From NCBI RefSeq assembly GCF_003633755.1, contig NZ_RBIL01000002.1, positions 744,001-808,000 of the forward strand: DNA of 64,000 bases, written 5' to 3'. The DNA comes from Solirubrobacter pauli. Lineage in GTDB: Bacteria > Actinomycetota > Thermoleophilia > Solirubrobacterales > Solirubrobacteraceae. Shown piece after piece: positions 41,960 to 50,698 of the stretch (within the stretch, counting starts at the first letter, position 1; each line of letters opens with the position of its first letter). Position numbers and translations under genes: made by a program. The notes beneath the pieces are model-generated. The model searched no databases and was not told the DNA's origin. It saw only the letters and a program-made list of their open reading frames with translations.

Positions 41960-44900
41960 ATGCCCGAGCTCGCCGTCGGCTCGACGTTCGCCGATCACAT
42001 CATCCGGGGGGTCGCCGGGCGTGGAGGCATGGGCGTGGTCTACCGCGCCGTGCATCTGGCGCTCAAGCGCGAGGTCGCGTTGAAGGTGATCGGCGGCGAG
42101 CTGTCGGCCTCGCCCGAGTTCCGGACGCGCTTCCAGCGCGAGTGCGAGACGGCCGCGTCGCTGCAGCACCCGCGCGTGGTCCCGATCTACCACGCGGGCG
42201 AGGAGGACGGGCAGCTGTACGTGACGATGCGCTTCGTCGAGGGCACGGACCTCTCACGGGCGCTGATGGCCCGCGGGCGGCTGCCGGTCGACGACGCGCT
42301 GCGGATCGTCAAGCACGTCGCGGACGGGCTGCAGGCCGCGCACGCCGCCGGCCTCGTCCACCGGGACGTCAAGCCCGCGAACATCCTGCTGGACACGGAC
42401 GGCTCCGCGCTGCTGGGCGACTTCGGGCTCACCAAGCACGTCGGCGACGAGCCGTTGACGCGCGAGGGCGTGTTCGTCGGCACGCTCGACTACGCGGCCC
42501 CCGAGCAGTTCGACGCGGGCACGGTCGACGCGCGCACGGACGTCTACGCGCTCGGCTGCGTGCTCTATCAGGCGCTCAGCGGCCGCGTCCCGTACCCGGC
42601 GGAGTCGGACGCGGCCAAGATGTACGCGCACCTGCAGGCGCCGCCGCCGCGCCTGGACGTGCTCACCGACGACGTCGGGCCGGTGCTGTCGGAGATCGTC
42701 GCCCGCGCGATGGCCAAGGATCCCGCGAACCGCTTCCAGGACGCGGGTGAGCTGGCGGCGGCGATCCGCGGCGTGTCCGCGCGGCCGACGCTGCCCGGCG
42801 ACCTCACGGTCGTGAGCGAGGACACCCGCAGCGGCGACCGCGTGACCGCGATCCCGCTTCCGCCGGCGCTCTCGAGCGAGGTCGGCGGCGGCAGCTTCGT
42901 CGGCCGCGCGGAGCCGATGGCGCGGTTGCGAGCGCGCTACACGGCCGCCTCGGAGGGCACGCGCCAGTTCGTGCTCATCTCCGGCGAGCCGGGGATCGGC
43001 AAGACGCGGCTCGCATCCGAGCTCGCACGCGAGGCGCACGCGGGCGGCGCGACCGTCCTCTTCGGGCGCTCGGACGCGGAGTCGCTCGTGCCCTACCAGC
43101 CGTTCATCACGGCCATCCAGCACCGGGTCGCGCACCGCCAGACGCTGTACTTCCCGCCTGAGCTGATGCCGGACCTGGCCGAGCTCGGCCGCTTCATCCC
43201 GGCGCTGCGCCGCCACGCGCCGGAGCGCGCGCCGATCGAGGACGAGCCGGAGGTGGACCGGTACCGGCTGTTCGCGGCGGTCACGCGGCTGCTGGCGTTC
43301 GTCGCCCGCGAGCACCCGGTGGTGCTGATCCTCGACGACGTCCAGTGGGCCGACGCGTCGACCGTGCTCCTGCTCGCGCACATGCTCCAGGACCCGGAGC
43401 CGGTGCAGCTGCTCGTCGTCGCGACGATGCGCGACTCGGAGGAGCTGGGCAACGAGCTCCTGGACCTGCTCGCGCGCCTGCGGCGCACGCCGTCGATGGA
43501 GCAGATCGCGCTGGGCGGGCTGGACGAGGCGGAGACGTTCGCGCTGGTGATGGCGCGCGAGGGCGGCGACGTCAGCGACGACGTCATCGCCCGCCTGCAC
43601 GCGGACACCGACGGCAACCCGTTCTTCATCGAGGAGCTGCTGCGCGGTGGTGACCTCGGCGTTCCCGAAGGCGTGAAGGCGATGATCGCGCGGCGCCTCG
43701 CGCGGCTGGACGAGCTGACCGGGCGCGTGGTCACGGTCGCGTCCGTCGTGGGGCGCGAGTTCCGCCTGGAGGTGCTCGAAGCGCTGGTCGACGAGCCAGT
43801 CGAGCGGCTCATCTCGGCGCTCGAGGCCGCGATCGGCGCGGGGCTGATCCGCGAGGTCGAGGACGACGTCGACCGCTTCGTGTTCGCGCACGCGCTGATC
43901 CGCGAGGCGCTCTACGAGGAGCAGAGCGCGTCGCGCCGGGTGCGGGCGCACTACGCGATCGCGCAGGCGCTCGAGGTGCTCGGGCCGCGGTTCGCCGCGC
44001 CGCCCGCCGAGCTCGCCCATCACTACCTCGAGAGCCGGCACCTGGACCGGGAGGGCCGCGCGAGCGACTACGCGGTCGCGGCCGCCGAGCAGGCGGCGGC
44101 GATGCTCTCGTGGGAGCAGGCCGCGGCGCACTACCGGCGCGCGCTGGACGGCGACCTGCCGGCGGAGCGGCGGTGCGAGCTGCTGCTGGCGCTGGGGAGC
44201 GCCGAGGCGCGCAGTGGGCACGGCTCCGCGCGGGACACGTTCGCGCGCGCGGCGATGCTGGCCCGGCGTTCCGTCGGGCCGGACGCGCTCGCGCGGGCCG
44301 CGCTGGGCTTCGCCGGCCGCCACGCGGAGGCGGGGATCGTCGACCGCGACGGGATCGCGCTGCTCGAGGAGGCGCTCGAGGCGCTGGGGGAGGGCGACTC
44401 GCCGCTCGGCGTCCGCGTGCGCGCGCGGCTGGCGGACTCCCTGCACTTCGCGGACGCGTCCGAGCGGACGTTCGCGCTGAGCCTGGCCGCGCTGGAGATG
44501 GCACGCCGGATCTCCGACCCGGAGGCGCAGGTGGCGGCGCTGCAGAGTCGGCACGCGGCGCTGCTGCACGTGTCGCACCTGGACGAGCGGCTGCGCCTGG
44601 ACGAGGAGATCCTCGCGCTGGCCGAGCGGATCGGCGTGCGCGAGCTGGAGGCGCTCGGCCGCCACTGGTCCATCTACGACCTGCTCGAGGCCGGCTCGAC
44701 CGCGGCCGCGCTGGCCGAGCACGAGGCGCTGACCAAGCTCGCGGTGGCGCTCCGCCAGCCGCTCTACCGGCACTTCGCGGGCGGCTGGGAGGTCGTCTGG
44801 GCGCAGATGAGCGGGCGCGTGACCGAGGCCGAGCGGCTCGCACGGGAGGCGCACGAGCTGGGCCAGCGCGCCGGCGCGCGCGACGCGGACACGATCTACG

Positions 44901-45547
44901 CCGCGCAGCTGTTGACGCTGCGCCGCCGCGAGGACCGCCTGGCCGAGTACGTGTCGACGGTCGAGACGTTCGTCGAACGCCATCCCGCGTTGGTGGCGTG
45001 GCGCGCCGTGCTGCCCTTGGCGCACCTGCTCAACGGTGAGCGCGAGGAGGGCATGGCCGCGTTCGAGGAGCTCGCCGAGGACGGGTTCGCGGCCGTCCCG
45101 CGCGACATGTTCTGGTTCACCGCCATGTGCGTGCTGGGCGAGGCGTGCTCGCACATCGGGGACGTCGAGCGCGCGCGCGAGCTGCACGCGGCGCTCCTGC
45201 CCTACCGCGACCGGATGGTGCAGGTCACCCAGGCCGCATGCTTCGGCAGCGCCGAGCGGTTCCTCGGCCTGCTCGCGGCGACGTTCGGCGACGTCGACGC
45301 GGCCGCCGAGCACTTCGAGGCCGCGCTGGCCCTGAACGCGGACCGCGGCGTGCTGCCACTGATCCCGTTCATCCGGGTCGAATACGCGCAGCGACTGCTC
45401 GCCCGCGGGACGCCGGCCGACGCCGAGCGGGCCCGCGAGCTGGTCGGCACCGCCTACCGCGAGGCCGAGGCCGCGGGCATCGCGATGCTGGTCGCGCGCC
45501 TGAAGCCGCTCCTCGATGCCTTAGAGTCACCGACATCGACCCATTGA
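41960..45547 (+). CDS. Serine/threonine kinase fused to AAA ATPase and TPR array
   Basis: 1195 aa. Residues about 10-270: Hanks-type kinase with glycine loop GRGGMGVVYRA, catalytic HRDVKPANIL (about 133-142), DFG (about 153) and TLDYAAPEQF. Residues about 315-560: AAA_16-type ATPase with Walker A GEPGIGKTRLA (about 341) and Walker B LILDDVQWAD (about 456). From about 680: helical repeats of TPR/MalT type. No membrane segment or DNA-binding domain is seen. It resembles PknK-like regulators that gate a large ATPase by phosphorylation. ATG 41960 gives MPELAVGSTFADHI; an in-frame GTG lies six codons upstream. Couples by TTGA overlap to a second kinase. Confidence 0.9.
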   Translation: MPELAVGSTFADHIIRGVAGRGGMGVVYRAVHLALKREVALKVIGGELSASPEFRTRFQRECETAASLQHPRVVPIYHAGEEDGQLYVTMRFVEGTDLSRALMARGRLPVDDALRIVKHVADGLQAAHAAGLVHRDVKPANILLDTDGSALLGDFGLTKHVGDEPLTREGVFVGTLDYAAPEQFDAGTVDARTDVYALGCVLYQALSGRVPYPAESDAAKMYAHLQAPPPRLDVLTDDVGPVLSEIVARAMAKDPANRFQDAGELAAAIRGVSARPTLPGDLTVVSEDTRSGDRVTAIPLPPALSSEVGGGSFVGRAEPMARLRARYTAASEGTRQFVLISGEPGIGKTRLASELAREAHAGGATVLFGRSDAESLVPYQPFITAIQHRVAHRQTLYFPPELMPDLAELGRFIPALRRHAPERAPIEDEPEVDRYRLFAAVTRLLAFVAREHPVVLILDDVQWADASTVLLLAHMLQDPEPVQLLVVATMRDSEELGNELLDLLARLRRTPSMEQIALGGLDEAETFALVMAREGGDVSDDVIARLHADTDGNPFFIEELLRGGDLGVPEGVKAMIARRLARLDELTGRVVTVASVVGREFRLEVLEALVDEPVERLISALEAAIGAGLIREVEDDVDRFVFAHALIREALYEEQSASRRVRAHYAIAQALEVLGPRFAAPPAELAHHYLESRHLDREGRASDYAVAAAEQAAAMLSWEQAAAHYRRALDGDLPAERRCELLLALGSAEARSGHGSARDTFARAAMLARRSVGPDALARAALGFAGRHAEAGIVDRDGIALLEEALEALGEGDSPLGVRVRARLADSLHFADASERTFALSLAALEMARRISDPEAQVAALQSRHAALLHVSHLDERLRLDEEILALAERIGVRELEALGRHWSIYDLLEAGSTAAALAEHEALTKLAVALRQPLYRHFAGGWEVVWAQMSGRVTEAERLAREAHELGQRAGARDADTIYAAQLLTLRRREDRLAEYVSTVETFVERHPALVAWRAVLPLAHLLNGEREEGMAAFEELAEDGFAAVPRDMFWFTAMCVLGEACSHIGDVERARELHAALLPYRDRMVQVTQAACFGSAERFLGLLAATFGDVDAAAEHFEAALALNADRGVLPLIPFIRVEYAQRLLARGTPADAERARELVGTAYREAEAAGIAMLVARLKPLLDALESPTSTH

Positions 45548-46359
45548 TCGAGCACGCGCCGGGCACGCGCATCGGGCCGTACCAGGTTCGCGGCACGATC
45601 GCCCATGGCGGCATGGGCACCGTCTACCTCGCGCTTGGCCCGCACGGCGAGGCGGTCGCGCTGAAGCTCCTCAAGGCCGACCTCGCTCGCGACGACCTCA
45701 CCCGCAAGCGCTTCGAGCGCGAGGCCCGCATGGCCCAGCGGATCGACCACCCCAACGTCGTCCCGGTCCTCGACGTCGGCGAGCATGAGGGCGCGCCCTT
45801 CCTCGCCCAGGCGTTCGTCCGCGGCGGCTCGCTGCAGGACCGCCTCGACGCGACCGGCCCACTGACCCCCGCGGAGACCGCGCGCATGGCCGTCGAGGTC
45901 GGCGGCGCCTTGCACGCCATCCACGCGGTCGGCCTGGTCCACCGCGACGTCAAGCCCGGCAACATCCTCCTCGACGAGGAAGACGTCGCCCATGTCATCG
46001 ACTTCGGCCTCGCCAAGGACTCCCAGGCCAGCGCCTTGACACGACCGGGCCAGGCCGTCGGCTCGCTCGACTACATGGCTCCCGAGCAGATCCGCGCCGA
46101 GGAGGTCGGCCCGCAGACCGACGTCTACGGGTTGGCCTGCGTGCTGTACACGGCGCTTTCCGGGTCGGCCCCGTTCGCCGCCAAGACCGGCATGGGCGTC
46201 CTGTGGGCCCACATCCAGGAAGAGCCGCCGCCGCTCCCGGCCTCGGTGCCGGCGCCGATGGCGTGGGCGGTGCTGGCCGGCCTGGCCAAGGAGCCGGGCG
46301 AGCGGCCACCGACGACGGTGGAGTACGCGGCGGGGATCGCCGCAGCCGTGCCGGGCTGA
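45544..46359 (+). CDS. Minimal soluble serine/threonine protein kinase
   Basis: 271 aa, essentially the catalytic domain alone: YQVRGTIAHGGMGTVYLA (glycine loop), AVALKLL (Lys), HRDVKPGNIL (about 133), DFGLAK, SLDYMAPEQI and the C-lobe DVYGLACVLYTALSG. No transmembrane helix or PASTA domain. The start is inferred as TTG 45544 because it overlaps the preceding stop (TTGA) and places the kinase core in the correct frame; no ATG or GTG fits. The arrangement suggests it phosphorylates or is controlled by the AAA-TPR kinase upstream (inference). Downstream lies a large inverted-repeat region. Confidence 0.85.
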   Translation: MIEHAPGTRIGPYQVRGTIAHGGMGTVYLALGPHGEAVALKLLKADLARDDLTRKRFEREARMAQRIDHPNVVPVLDVGEHEGAPFLAQAFVRGGSLQDRLDATGPLTPAETARMAVEVGGALHAIHAVGLVHRDVKPGNILLDEEDVAHVIDFGLAKDSQASALTRPGQAVGSLDYMAPEQIRAEEVGPQTDVYGLACVLYTALSGSAPFAAKTGMGVLWAHIQEEPPPLPASVPAPMAWAVLAGLAKEPGERPPTTVEYAAGIAAAVPG

Positions 46360-46367
46360 CGGCTGGC

Positions 46368-46817
46368 GCGTGGAGCTCAGCTCGGGTGGCGCGCGGCGGG
46401 CCTTCGTCGCGTCGGGGAGCACACCGTCGGGCGTCGCGTCAAGCGACTCGGTCGCTTCGCGGGCGAGTCGCTTGACCCGCCGCGGCGGGAGCGCTCTTGT
46501 GCGGGTGAGCGGCTGCGCCGGATTGCGCCCGGGCGCGGGCCGCGCGCCCGTCCGTGCCACGCGAGCGTTCAGTTGGACCACCAGAGGTTGACTAAGGCAT
46601 CGCTCGCGTGGTGTGCGCTCTGGGCCCGCGCGGGGCTCGCCGGCCCCAGCCGGCCTGACCAGCCCAGAGCACGCCGGCCGCGGCGGGCCAAGAAGCCCGT
46701 GACCACCGCCCCGCGGCGCCGCCACCGCTCGCGCACGGGGTTCTTGACGCGACGCCCGACGGTGTGCTCCCCGGACGTAGCAGCGCACCGGAGTGCGTCG
46801 CGCGCTGAGCTCCACGC
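46368..46817. repeat. 450-bp concentric imperfect palindrome
   Basis: Three pairs of arms share nearly one centre: 14-bp outer arms (46368-46381 / 46804-46817), perfect 30-bp arms (46414-46443 / 46743-46772) and 11-bp inner arms (46557-46567 / 46601-46611). Their midpoints are 46592.5, 46593 and 46584. Sequence between outer and 30-bp arms is similar in length but diverged, so two inverted copies of a longer unit are likely. A mobile-element relic, a dispersed repeat or a structured RNA are all possible. Confidence 0.7.
46438..46476. other. 13-bp hairpin inside the palindromic region
   Basis: GTCAAGCGACTCG and CGAGTCGCTTGAC form a perfect 13-bp stem with a 13-nt loop, directly joined to the left 30-bp arm. 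It may terminate the kinase transcript. Confidence 0.55.
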
Positions 46818-46890
46818 CGCCGGTGCGCCCCCGATGCGACGAGAGTCCACCCGCGCGACTCGCGCTGAGCTCCCTCGCCGCCGCGCCCGG

Positions 46891-47571
46891 TCACCCCGCG
46901 CGCACGAGCCGCCCGAGCCACTCGTCCAGCAACGCGCGCTCACCCGCGCTCAGTGCCTCGGCCTCACCGAGCACCGCGCGCAGCGCGTTCGCCGCCGCCG
47001 CGGGCCCCGGGGCCGCGACGGCCGGCGCGTCCGTCGTGATCGCCGCGAGCGCCGCGTCGCGCGTGATCGCCGCGGCCACGAGGTCGCGCTCGTCTTCCGG
47101 CTGCTCGAGCAGGGCGAAGACGGTGCCCGAGCCGGTCGCGTGGATCACGTGCACGGCGTAGTCCTCGGCCACGCGCAGGCGGCCGGCGGCGGCGATCGCG
47201 CGCACGTGGGCGGACAGGATCGAGCGGGCCTTGGCCGCGGCGGCGGACGCGGCAGGGCGGGGGTTGCCGTACATCAGCGCGTAGAGGTCCGGGTTCGAGA
47301 GGCCGAACTCGACGTGGAGGTCCCAGCCCGCGCGGAGGTTCTCGACGGGGTCGGTGCTGGCAACGTGCCAGCCCTTGCCGCTCAGGTGGGTGGCGAAGCC
47401 GTGCTCGGCGACCGCGTCGAGCAGGCCACGCATGTCGCCGAAGTGGCGGTAGATCGTCGGCGCCTGCACGCCCGCGGCCGCGCCGACCGCACGGGTGGTC
47501 ACCGCGTCACGACCGCCCGTCGCGAGCAGGTCGGCCGCCGCGGCCACGATCCGGTCGCGGATGTCGTCCAT
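46891..47571 (-). CDS. TetR-family transcriptional repressor
   Basis: 226 aa. N-terminal TetR helix-turn-helix (RIVAAAADLLATGGRDAVTT, then RAVGAAAGVQAPTIYRHFGD), with a C-terminal ligand domain rich in Ala. Divergent from the NAD(P)-binding oxidoreductase across 72 bp containing a palindrome (47596-47612). The arrangement is the common one where a TetR repressor controls an adjacent quinone/NADPH reductase in response to an electrophile or quinone (inference). Confidence 0.9.
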   Translation of the reverse strand: MDDIRDRIVAAAADLLATGGRDAVTTRAVGAAAGVQAPTIYRHFGDMRGLLDAVAEHGFATHLSGKGWHVASTDPVENLRAGWDLHVEFGLSNPDLYALMYGNPRPAASAAAAKARSILSAHVRAIAAAGRLRVAEDYAVHVIHATGSGTVFALLEQPEDERDLVAAAITRDAALAAITTDAPAVAAPGPAAAANALRAVLGEAEALSAGERALLDEWLGRLVRAG

Positions 47572-47595
47572 GGGGGAGATGTTAGCGGCGCTACT

Positions 47596-47612
47596 ATCGT
47601 TGATAACACGAT
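47596..47612. promoter_or_regulatory. Candidate TetR operator
   Basis: ATCGT-N7-ACGAT, a 17-bp palindrome in an AT-rich stretch between the divergent TetR and NmrA-type genes. Confidence 0.5.
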
Positions 47613-47643
47613 TACCGTATCGCCGATATCAAGGGAGCAACGA

Positions 47644-48489
47644 ATGATCGTCATCACCGGAGCCAACGGCCAGCTCGGCCGCGCGATCGCCGACCGCCTG
47701 CCGGCCGACCAGCTCGCCGTGAGCGTCCGCGACCCCGCGGCCGCCGAGGACCTTGCCGCCCGCGGCGTGCGGGTCCGCCGCGGCGACTTCACCGAGCCCG
47801 ACACGCTGCTCGACGCGTTCGCGGGCGCCGACCAGGTCCTGATCATCTCGGCGGCGGCAGTCGGGGACGAGGCGGAACGCCGGCACCGGGCGGCCATCGA
47901 CGCCGCCGTGCGGGCCGGGGCGCGGCGCATCCTGTACACGAGCCACATGGGCGCCAACCCGGCGTCGCCGTTCCCGCCGATGCCGAGCCACGCCACCTCC
48001 GAGCGGCTGCTCGAAGCGTCCGGCGTGCCGTTCACGGCCCTCCGCAACGGCTTCTACGCGGCCTCCGCCCCCCTGTTCATGGGCAACGCGGTCGAGACCG
48101 GGCGGCTCGTCGCGCCCGCGGACGGTCCGGTGTCCTGGACCGCGCACGCCGACCTCGCCGCGGCGGCCGCGCGCATCCTCACCGACGGCGGCTTCGACGG
48201 CTCGACGCCACCGCTGACCGCCACCGAGGCGCTCGACTTCGCCGACCTGGCGGAGCTCGCCTCGGACATCCACGGCACGCCGATCGAGCGCGTCGTCGTC
48301 AGCGACGAGGCGTACGCCGCGAGCATGCGCGAGCGGGGCGTGCCCGACTGGCGGGTGGAGATCGCCATCGGCATGTTCCGGGCGAGCCGCAACGGCGAGT
48401 TCGCGGCGACCGACCCGACGCTCGAACGCCTGCTCGGCCGCCCGCCGATCACGATGCGCGAGGTGCTTTCACCCCCCGATGCGGGGTAA
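47644..48489 (+). CDS. NmrA-like NAD(P)-binding oxidoreductase (QOR2-type)
   Basis: 281 aa. Rossmann motif GANGQLG (6-12), followed by RDPAAAEDLAARGVRVRRGD and ILYTSHMGANPASPF typical of the NmrA/QOR2 (ytfG-like) atypical SDR group, which reduces quinones or senses NADP redox state. There is no YxxxK catalytic pair. Shine-Dalgarno GGGAG lies 5-7 nt before the ATG. Divergently paired with a TetR repressor. Confidence 0.87.
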   Translation: MIVITGANGQLGRAIADRLPADQLAVSVRDPAAAEDLAARGVRVRRGDFTEPDTLLDAFAGADQVLIISAAAVGDEAERRHRAAIDAAVRAGARRILYTSHMGANPASPFPPMPSHATSERLLEASGVPFTALRNGFYAASAPLFMGNAVETGRLVAPADGPVSWTAHADLAAAAARILTDGGFDGSTPPLTATEALDFADLAELASDIHGTPIERVVVSDEAYAASMRERGVPDWRVEIAIGMFRASRNGEFAATDPTLERLLGRPPITMREVLSPPDAG

Positions 48490-48540
48490 TCGCCACGCAC
48501 GGCACCCCGCACCGGACGATTCCGCGCAAGACTCGCCCGC

Positions 48541-49464
48541 ATGGGAAAGCTTGTGTTCTTGCTGCCTGGCCAGGGCTCTCAGAAGGTCGGCATGGGCAGC
48601 GACCTGCTCCAGGAGCGGCCGGACCTGCTCGAACCGTACTTCGAGGCGGCTGAGGCGGCGTCCGGCAAGCCGATCCGGAAGCTGTGCCTGGAAGGGCCGA
48701 TCGAGGAGCTGACCGCGACGGACGTGGCGCAGCCCGCGCTATTCTGCGTCGCGCTGGCGATGGCCGACCTCGCGCGCGAGTCGGGCATCACGCCCGACTA
48801 CGCCGCCGGCCACTCCCTCGGCGAGTACACGGCGGCGGTGGTGGCCGGGGCGCTCAGCCCGGAGGACGGGATCAAGCTCGTGTCCGCGCGCGGCGCGTTG
48901 ATGGCGAAGGCCCAGAGCGAGGTTCCCGGCGGCATGGCCGCGGTGCTCGGCCTCGAGGCGGACAAGGTCGCGGAGCTGTGCGACTCGATCGACGGCCGCG
49001 TCGCGCCCGCGAACTTCAACACGCCCGCGCAGATCGTCGTCTCCGGCGACCTGGACGCGATCGACAAGCTCGTCGAAGCCGCGCCCGAGGCGGGCGCGCA
49101 GCGCGCCGTCAAGCTGCAGGTCGGCGCTGCGTTCCACAGCGAGGCGATGGTCCCCGTGCGCGAGCAGATGGCGGCCAAGATGGCTGAGGTGACCTTCTCC
49201 GACCCGTCGGTCCCGATCGTGTCGAACGCGACCGGTGAGCTCGTCACCACCGCCGACGGCATCAAGGACGCCCTGCTCGCCCAGATCTCGAGCCCGGTCC
49301 GCTGGGTCGACTGCGTCAACACGCTCGCCGACGAGGGGGTCGACACCTACCTCGAGCTCGGCCCCGGCAAGGTGCTGATCGGCTTGGTGCGGCAGATCCG
49401 CGACGGCATGGACATCACCGCCGCGGACTCGCCGAAGAAGCTGGGGAAGTTCGCCGCCCGCTAG
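48541..49464 (+). CDS. fabD: Malonyl-CoA:ACP transacylase
   Basis: 307 aa, full length. Motifs GQGSQ (10-14), nucleophile GHSLGEY (Ser92), the arginine in SARGALM and the catalytic His in AAFHSEAMV (about 199). Transfers malonyl groups from CoA to acyl carrier protein for fatty-acid synthesis. Here it is isolated from other fab genes. Its TAG stop is directly adjacent to the stop of the convergent alcohol dehydrogenase (TAGCTA). No Shine-Dalgarno is apparent. Confidence 0.93.
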   Translation: MGKLVFLLPGQGSQKVGMGSDLLQERPDLLEPYFEAAEAASGKPIRKLCLEGPIEELTATDVAQPALFCVALAMADLARESGITPDYAAGHSLGEYTAAVVAGALSPEDGIKLVSARGALMAKAQSEVPGGMAAVLGLEADKVAELCDSIDGRVAPANFNTPAQIVVSGDLDAIDKLVEAAPEAGAQRAVKLQVGAAFHSEAMVPVREQMAAKMAEVTFSDPSVPIVSNATGELVTTADGIKDALLAQISSPVRWVDCVNTLADEGVDTYLELGPGKVLIGLVRQIRDGMDITAADSPKKLGKFAAR

Positions 49465-50661
49465 CTAGGCGGCGTGCGGGTTCAGCACGACCTTGAACGC
49501 TCCGTCCTGCTTCTTCTGGAAGATCTCGTAGCCGTGCGGGGCGTCCTCGAGCTTCATGTGATGGGTGGCGTAGGTGTCGACGCCGAGCGGGTCCTCGTCG
49601 CCGGTCAGCAGCGGCAGGATGTCGTCGATCCACCGCTTCACGTTGGCCTGGCCCATCCGCATCGTGATCTGCTTGTCGAACATCTGCAGCATCGGCATCG
49701 GGTCGGCCGCGCCGCCGTAGACGCCTGAGAGCGAGATCGTGCCGCCGCGGCGGACGAGCGCGATCGCCAGGTGCAGCGCCGCGAGCCGGTCGATGCCGGC
49801 GGTCTCCATCACCTTGCGGGCGGCGAAGTCCGGCAGCAGGCCGACCATGCGGTGCGCGAGCTTGCCGATCGGCGCGCCGTGCGCCTCCATGCCGACCGCG
49901 TCGATCACGGCGTCCGGCCCGCGGCCGCCGGTGAGCTCGCGGACGAAGCCGGGCACGTCATCGTGGTCCTCGATCGAGATCGCCTCGACGCCGTGCGCGC
50001 GCGCCCGCGTGATCCGCTCGGGCACGAGGTCCAGGCCGATCACGGTCTCCGCGCCCAGGTGCTGGGCGATCCGGGTGCACATCTCGCCGATCGGCCCGAG
50101 GCCGAGCACCAGCACGGTCTTGTTCTTCTCCGGCACGTCGGCGTACTTGACGGCCTGCCAGGCGGTCGGCAGCACGTCCGAGAGGTAGACGAAGCGGTCG
50201 TCGGACGGGCCCTCGGGCACGACGATCGGTCCGTACTGGGCCTGCGGCACGCGCAGGTACTCGGCCTGGCCGCCGGGCACCTGGCCGTAGAGCTTCGTGT
50301 AGCCGAGCAGCGCGGCGCCCGTGTCGTACTCGCGCACCTGCGTCGTCTCGCACTGCGACTGCAGGCCGGTGCCACACATGAAGCAGTGCCCGCACGAGAT
50401 GTTGAAGGGGATCACGACGCGGTCGCCGGGCTTGATGTGCGTGACCTCGGCGCCCACCTCCTCGACGATCCCCATCGGCTCGTGGCCGAGGATGTCACCG
50501 GCGTCGAGGTAGGGCCCGAGCACCTCGTACAGGTGGAGGTCGGAGCCGCAGATGCCGGTCGACGTGACCTTGATGATCGCGTCGGTCGGGTGCTCGATGG
50601 TCGGGTCGGGAACGGTGTCGACGCGCACGTCGTGCACGCCGTGCCAAGTCAATGCCTTCAT
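49465..50661 (-). CDS. Zinc-dependent alcohol dehydrogenase (formaldehyde dehydrogenase-like)
   Basis: 398 aa. GroES-like zinc domain with GICGSDLHLY, GHEPMGIVEEVG, and the structural zinc cysteines in CGHCFMCGTGLQSQC; Rossmann motif LGLGPIGEMC. The length and the segment GPDAVIDAVGMEAHG fit the formaldehyde dehydrogenase/threonine-dehydrogenase-like class (FdhA type, glutathione independent). The ATG at 50661 is 8 nt downstream of TAGCCG within a palindrome shared with the divergent epimerase gene. Could oxidise other small alcohols or aldehydes. Confidence 0.88.
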   Translation of the reverse strand: MKALTWHGVHDVRVDTVPDPTIEHPTDAIIKVTSTGICGSDLHLYEVLGPYLDAGDILGHEPMGIVEEVGAEVTHIKPGDRVVIPFNISCGHCFMCGTGLQSQCETTQVREYDTGAALLGYTKLYGQVPGGQAEYLRVPQAQYGPIVVPEGPSDDRFVYLSDVLPTAWQAVKYADVPEKNKTVLVLGLGPIGEMCTRIAQHLGAETVIGLDLVPERITRARAHGVEAISIEDHDDVPGFVRELTGGRGPDAVIDAVGMEAHGAPIGKLAHRMVGLLPDFAARKVMETAGIDRLAALHLAIALVRRGGTISLSGVYGGAADPMPMLQMFDKQITMRMGQANVKRWIDDILPLLTGDEDPLGVDTYATHHMKLEDAPHGYEIFQKKQDGAFKVVLNPHAA

Positions 50662-50669
50662 TGATGGTT

Positions 50670-50692
50670 CGGCTACCCAGGCTGGGTAGGGC
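50670..50692. promoter_or_regulatory. Shared divergent promoter palindrome CTACCCAG-G-CTGGGTAG
   Basis: The 17-bp palindrome (50673-50689) gives TAGCCG on the minus strand, ending 8 nt before the ATG of the dehydrogenase, and TAGGGC on the plus strand, ending 6 nt before the ATG of the epimerase. Neither gene has a Shine-Dalgarno. Compare 56804-56822. Confidence 0.6.
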
Positions 50693-50698
50693 CTACAG

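Larger units (their letters stand above)
46360..46890. other. Gene-free, highly structured intergenic region
   Basis: 531 bp between convergent genes with no supported coding sequence: the short open frames in it are Arg/Ser/Pro-rich on both strands. It contains the 450-bp concentric inverted repeat described separately, several local hairpins (for example 13-bp arms 46438-46450/46464-46476) and a 60-bp-spaced direct repeat of GCGCTGAGCTCC at 46802 and 46862. Confidence 0.75.

Noticed and set aside
42254-45313. Minus-strand open frame of about 1000 codons opposite the large kinase gene
   Set aside because: Arg/Val/Leu/Asp-rich shadow with no domain; the plus strand has clear kinase and ATPase motifs.
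46573-47640. Long plus-strand frame leading into the NmrA-type gene
   Set aside because: It crosses the palindromic region and the antisense of TetR; homology begins only at ATG 47644, which has its own ribosome binding site.
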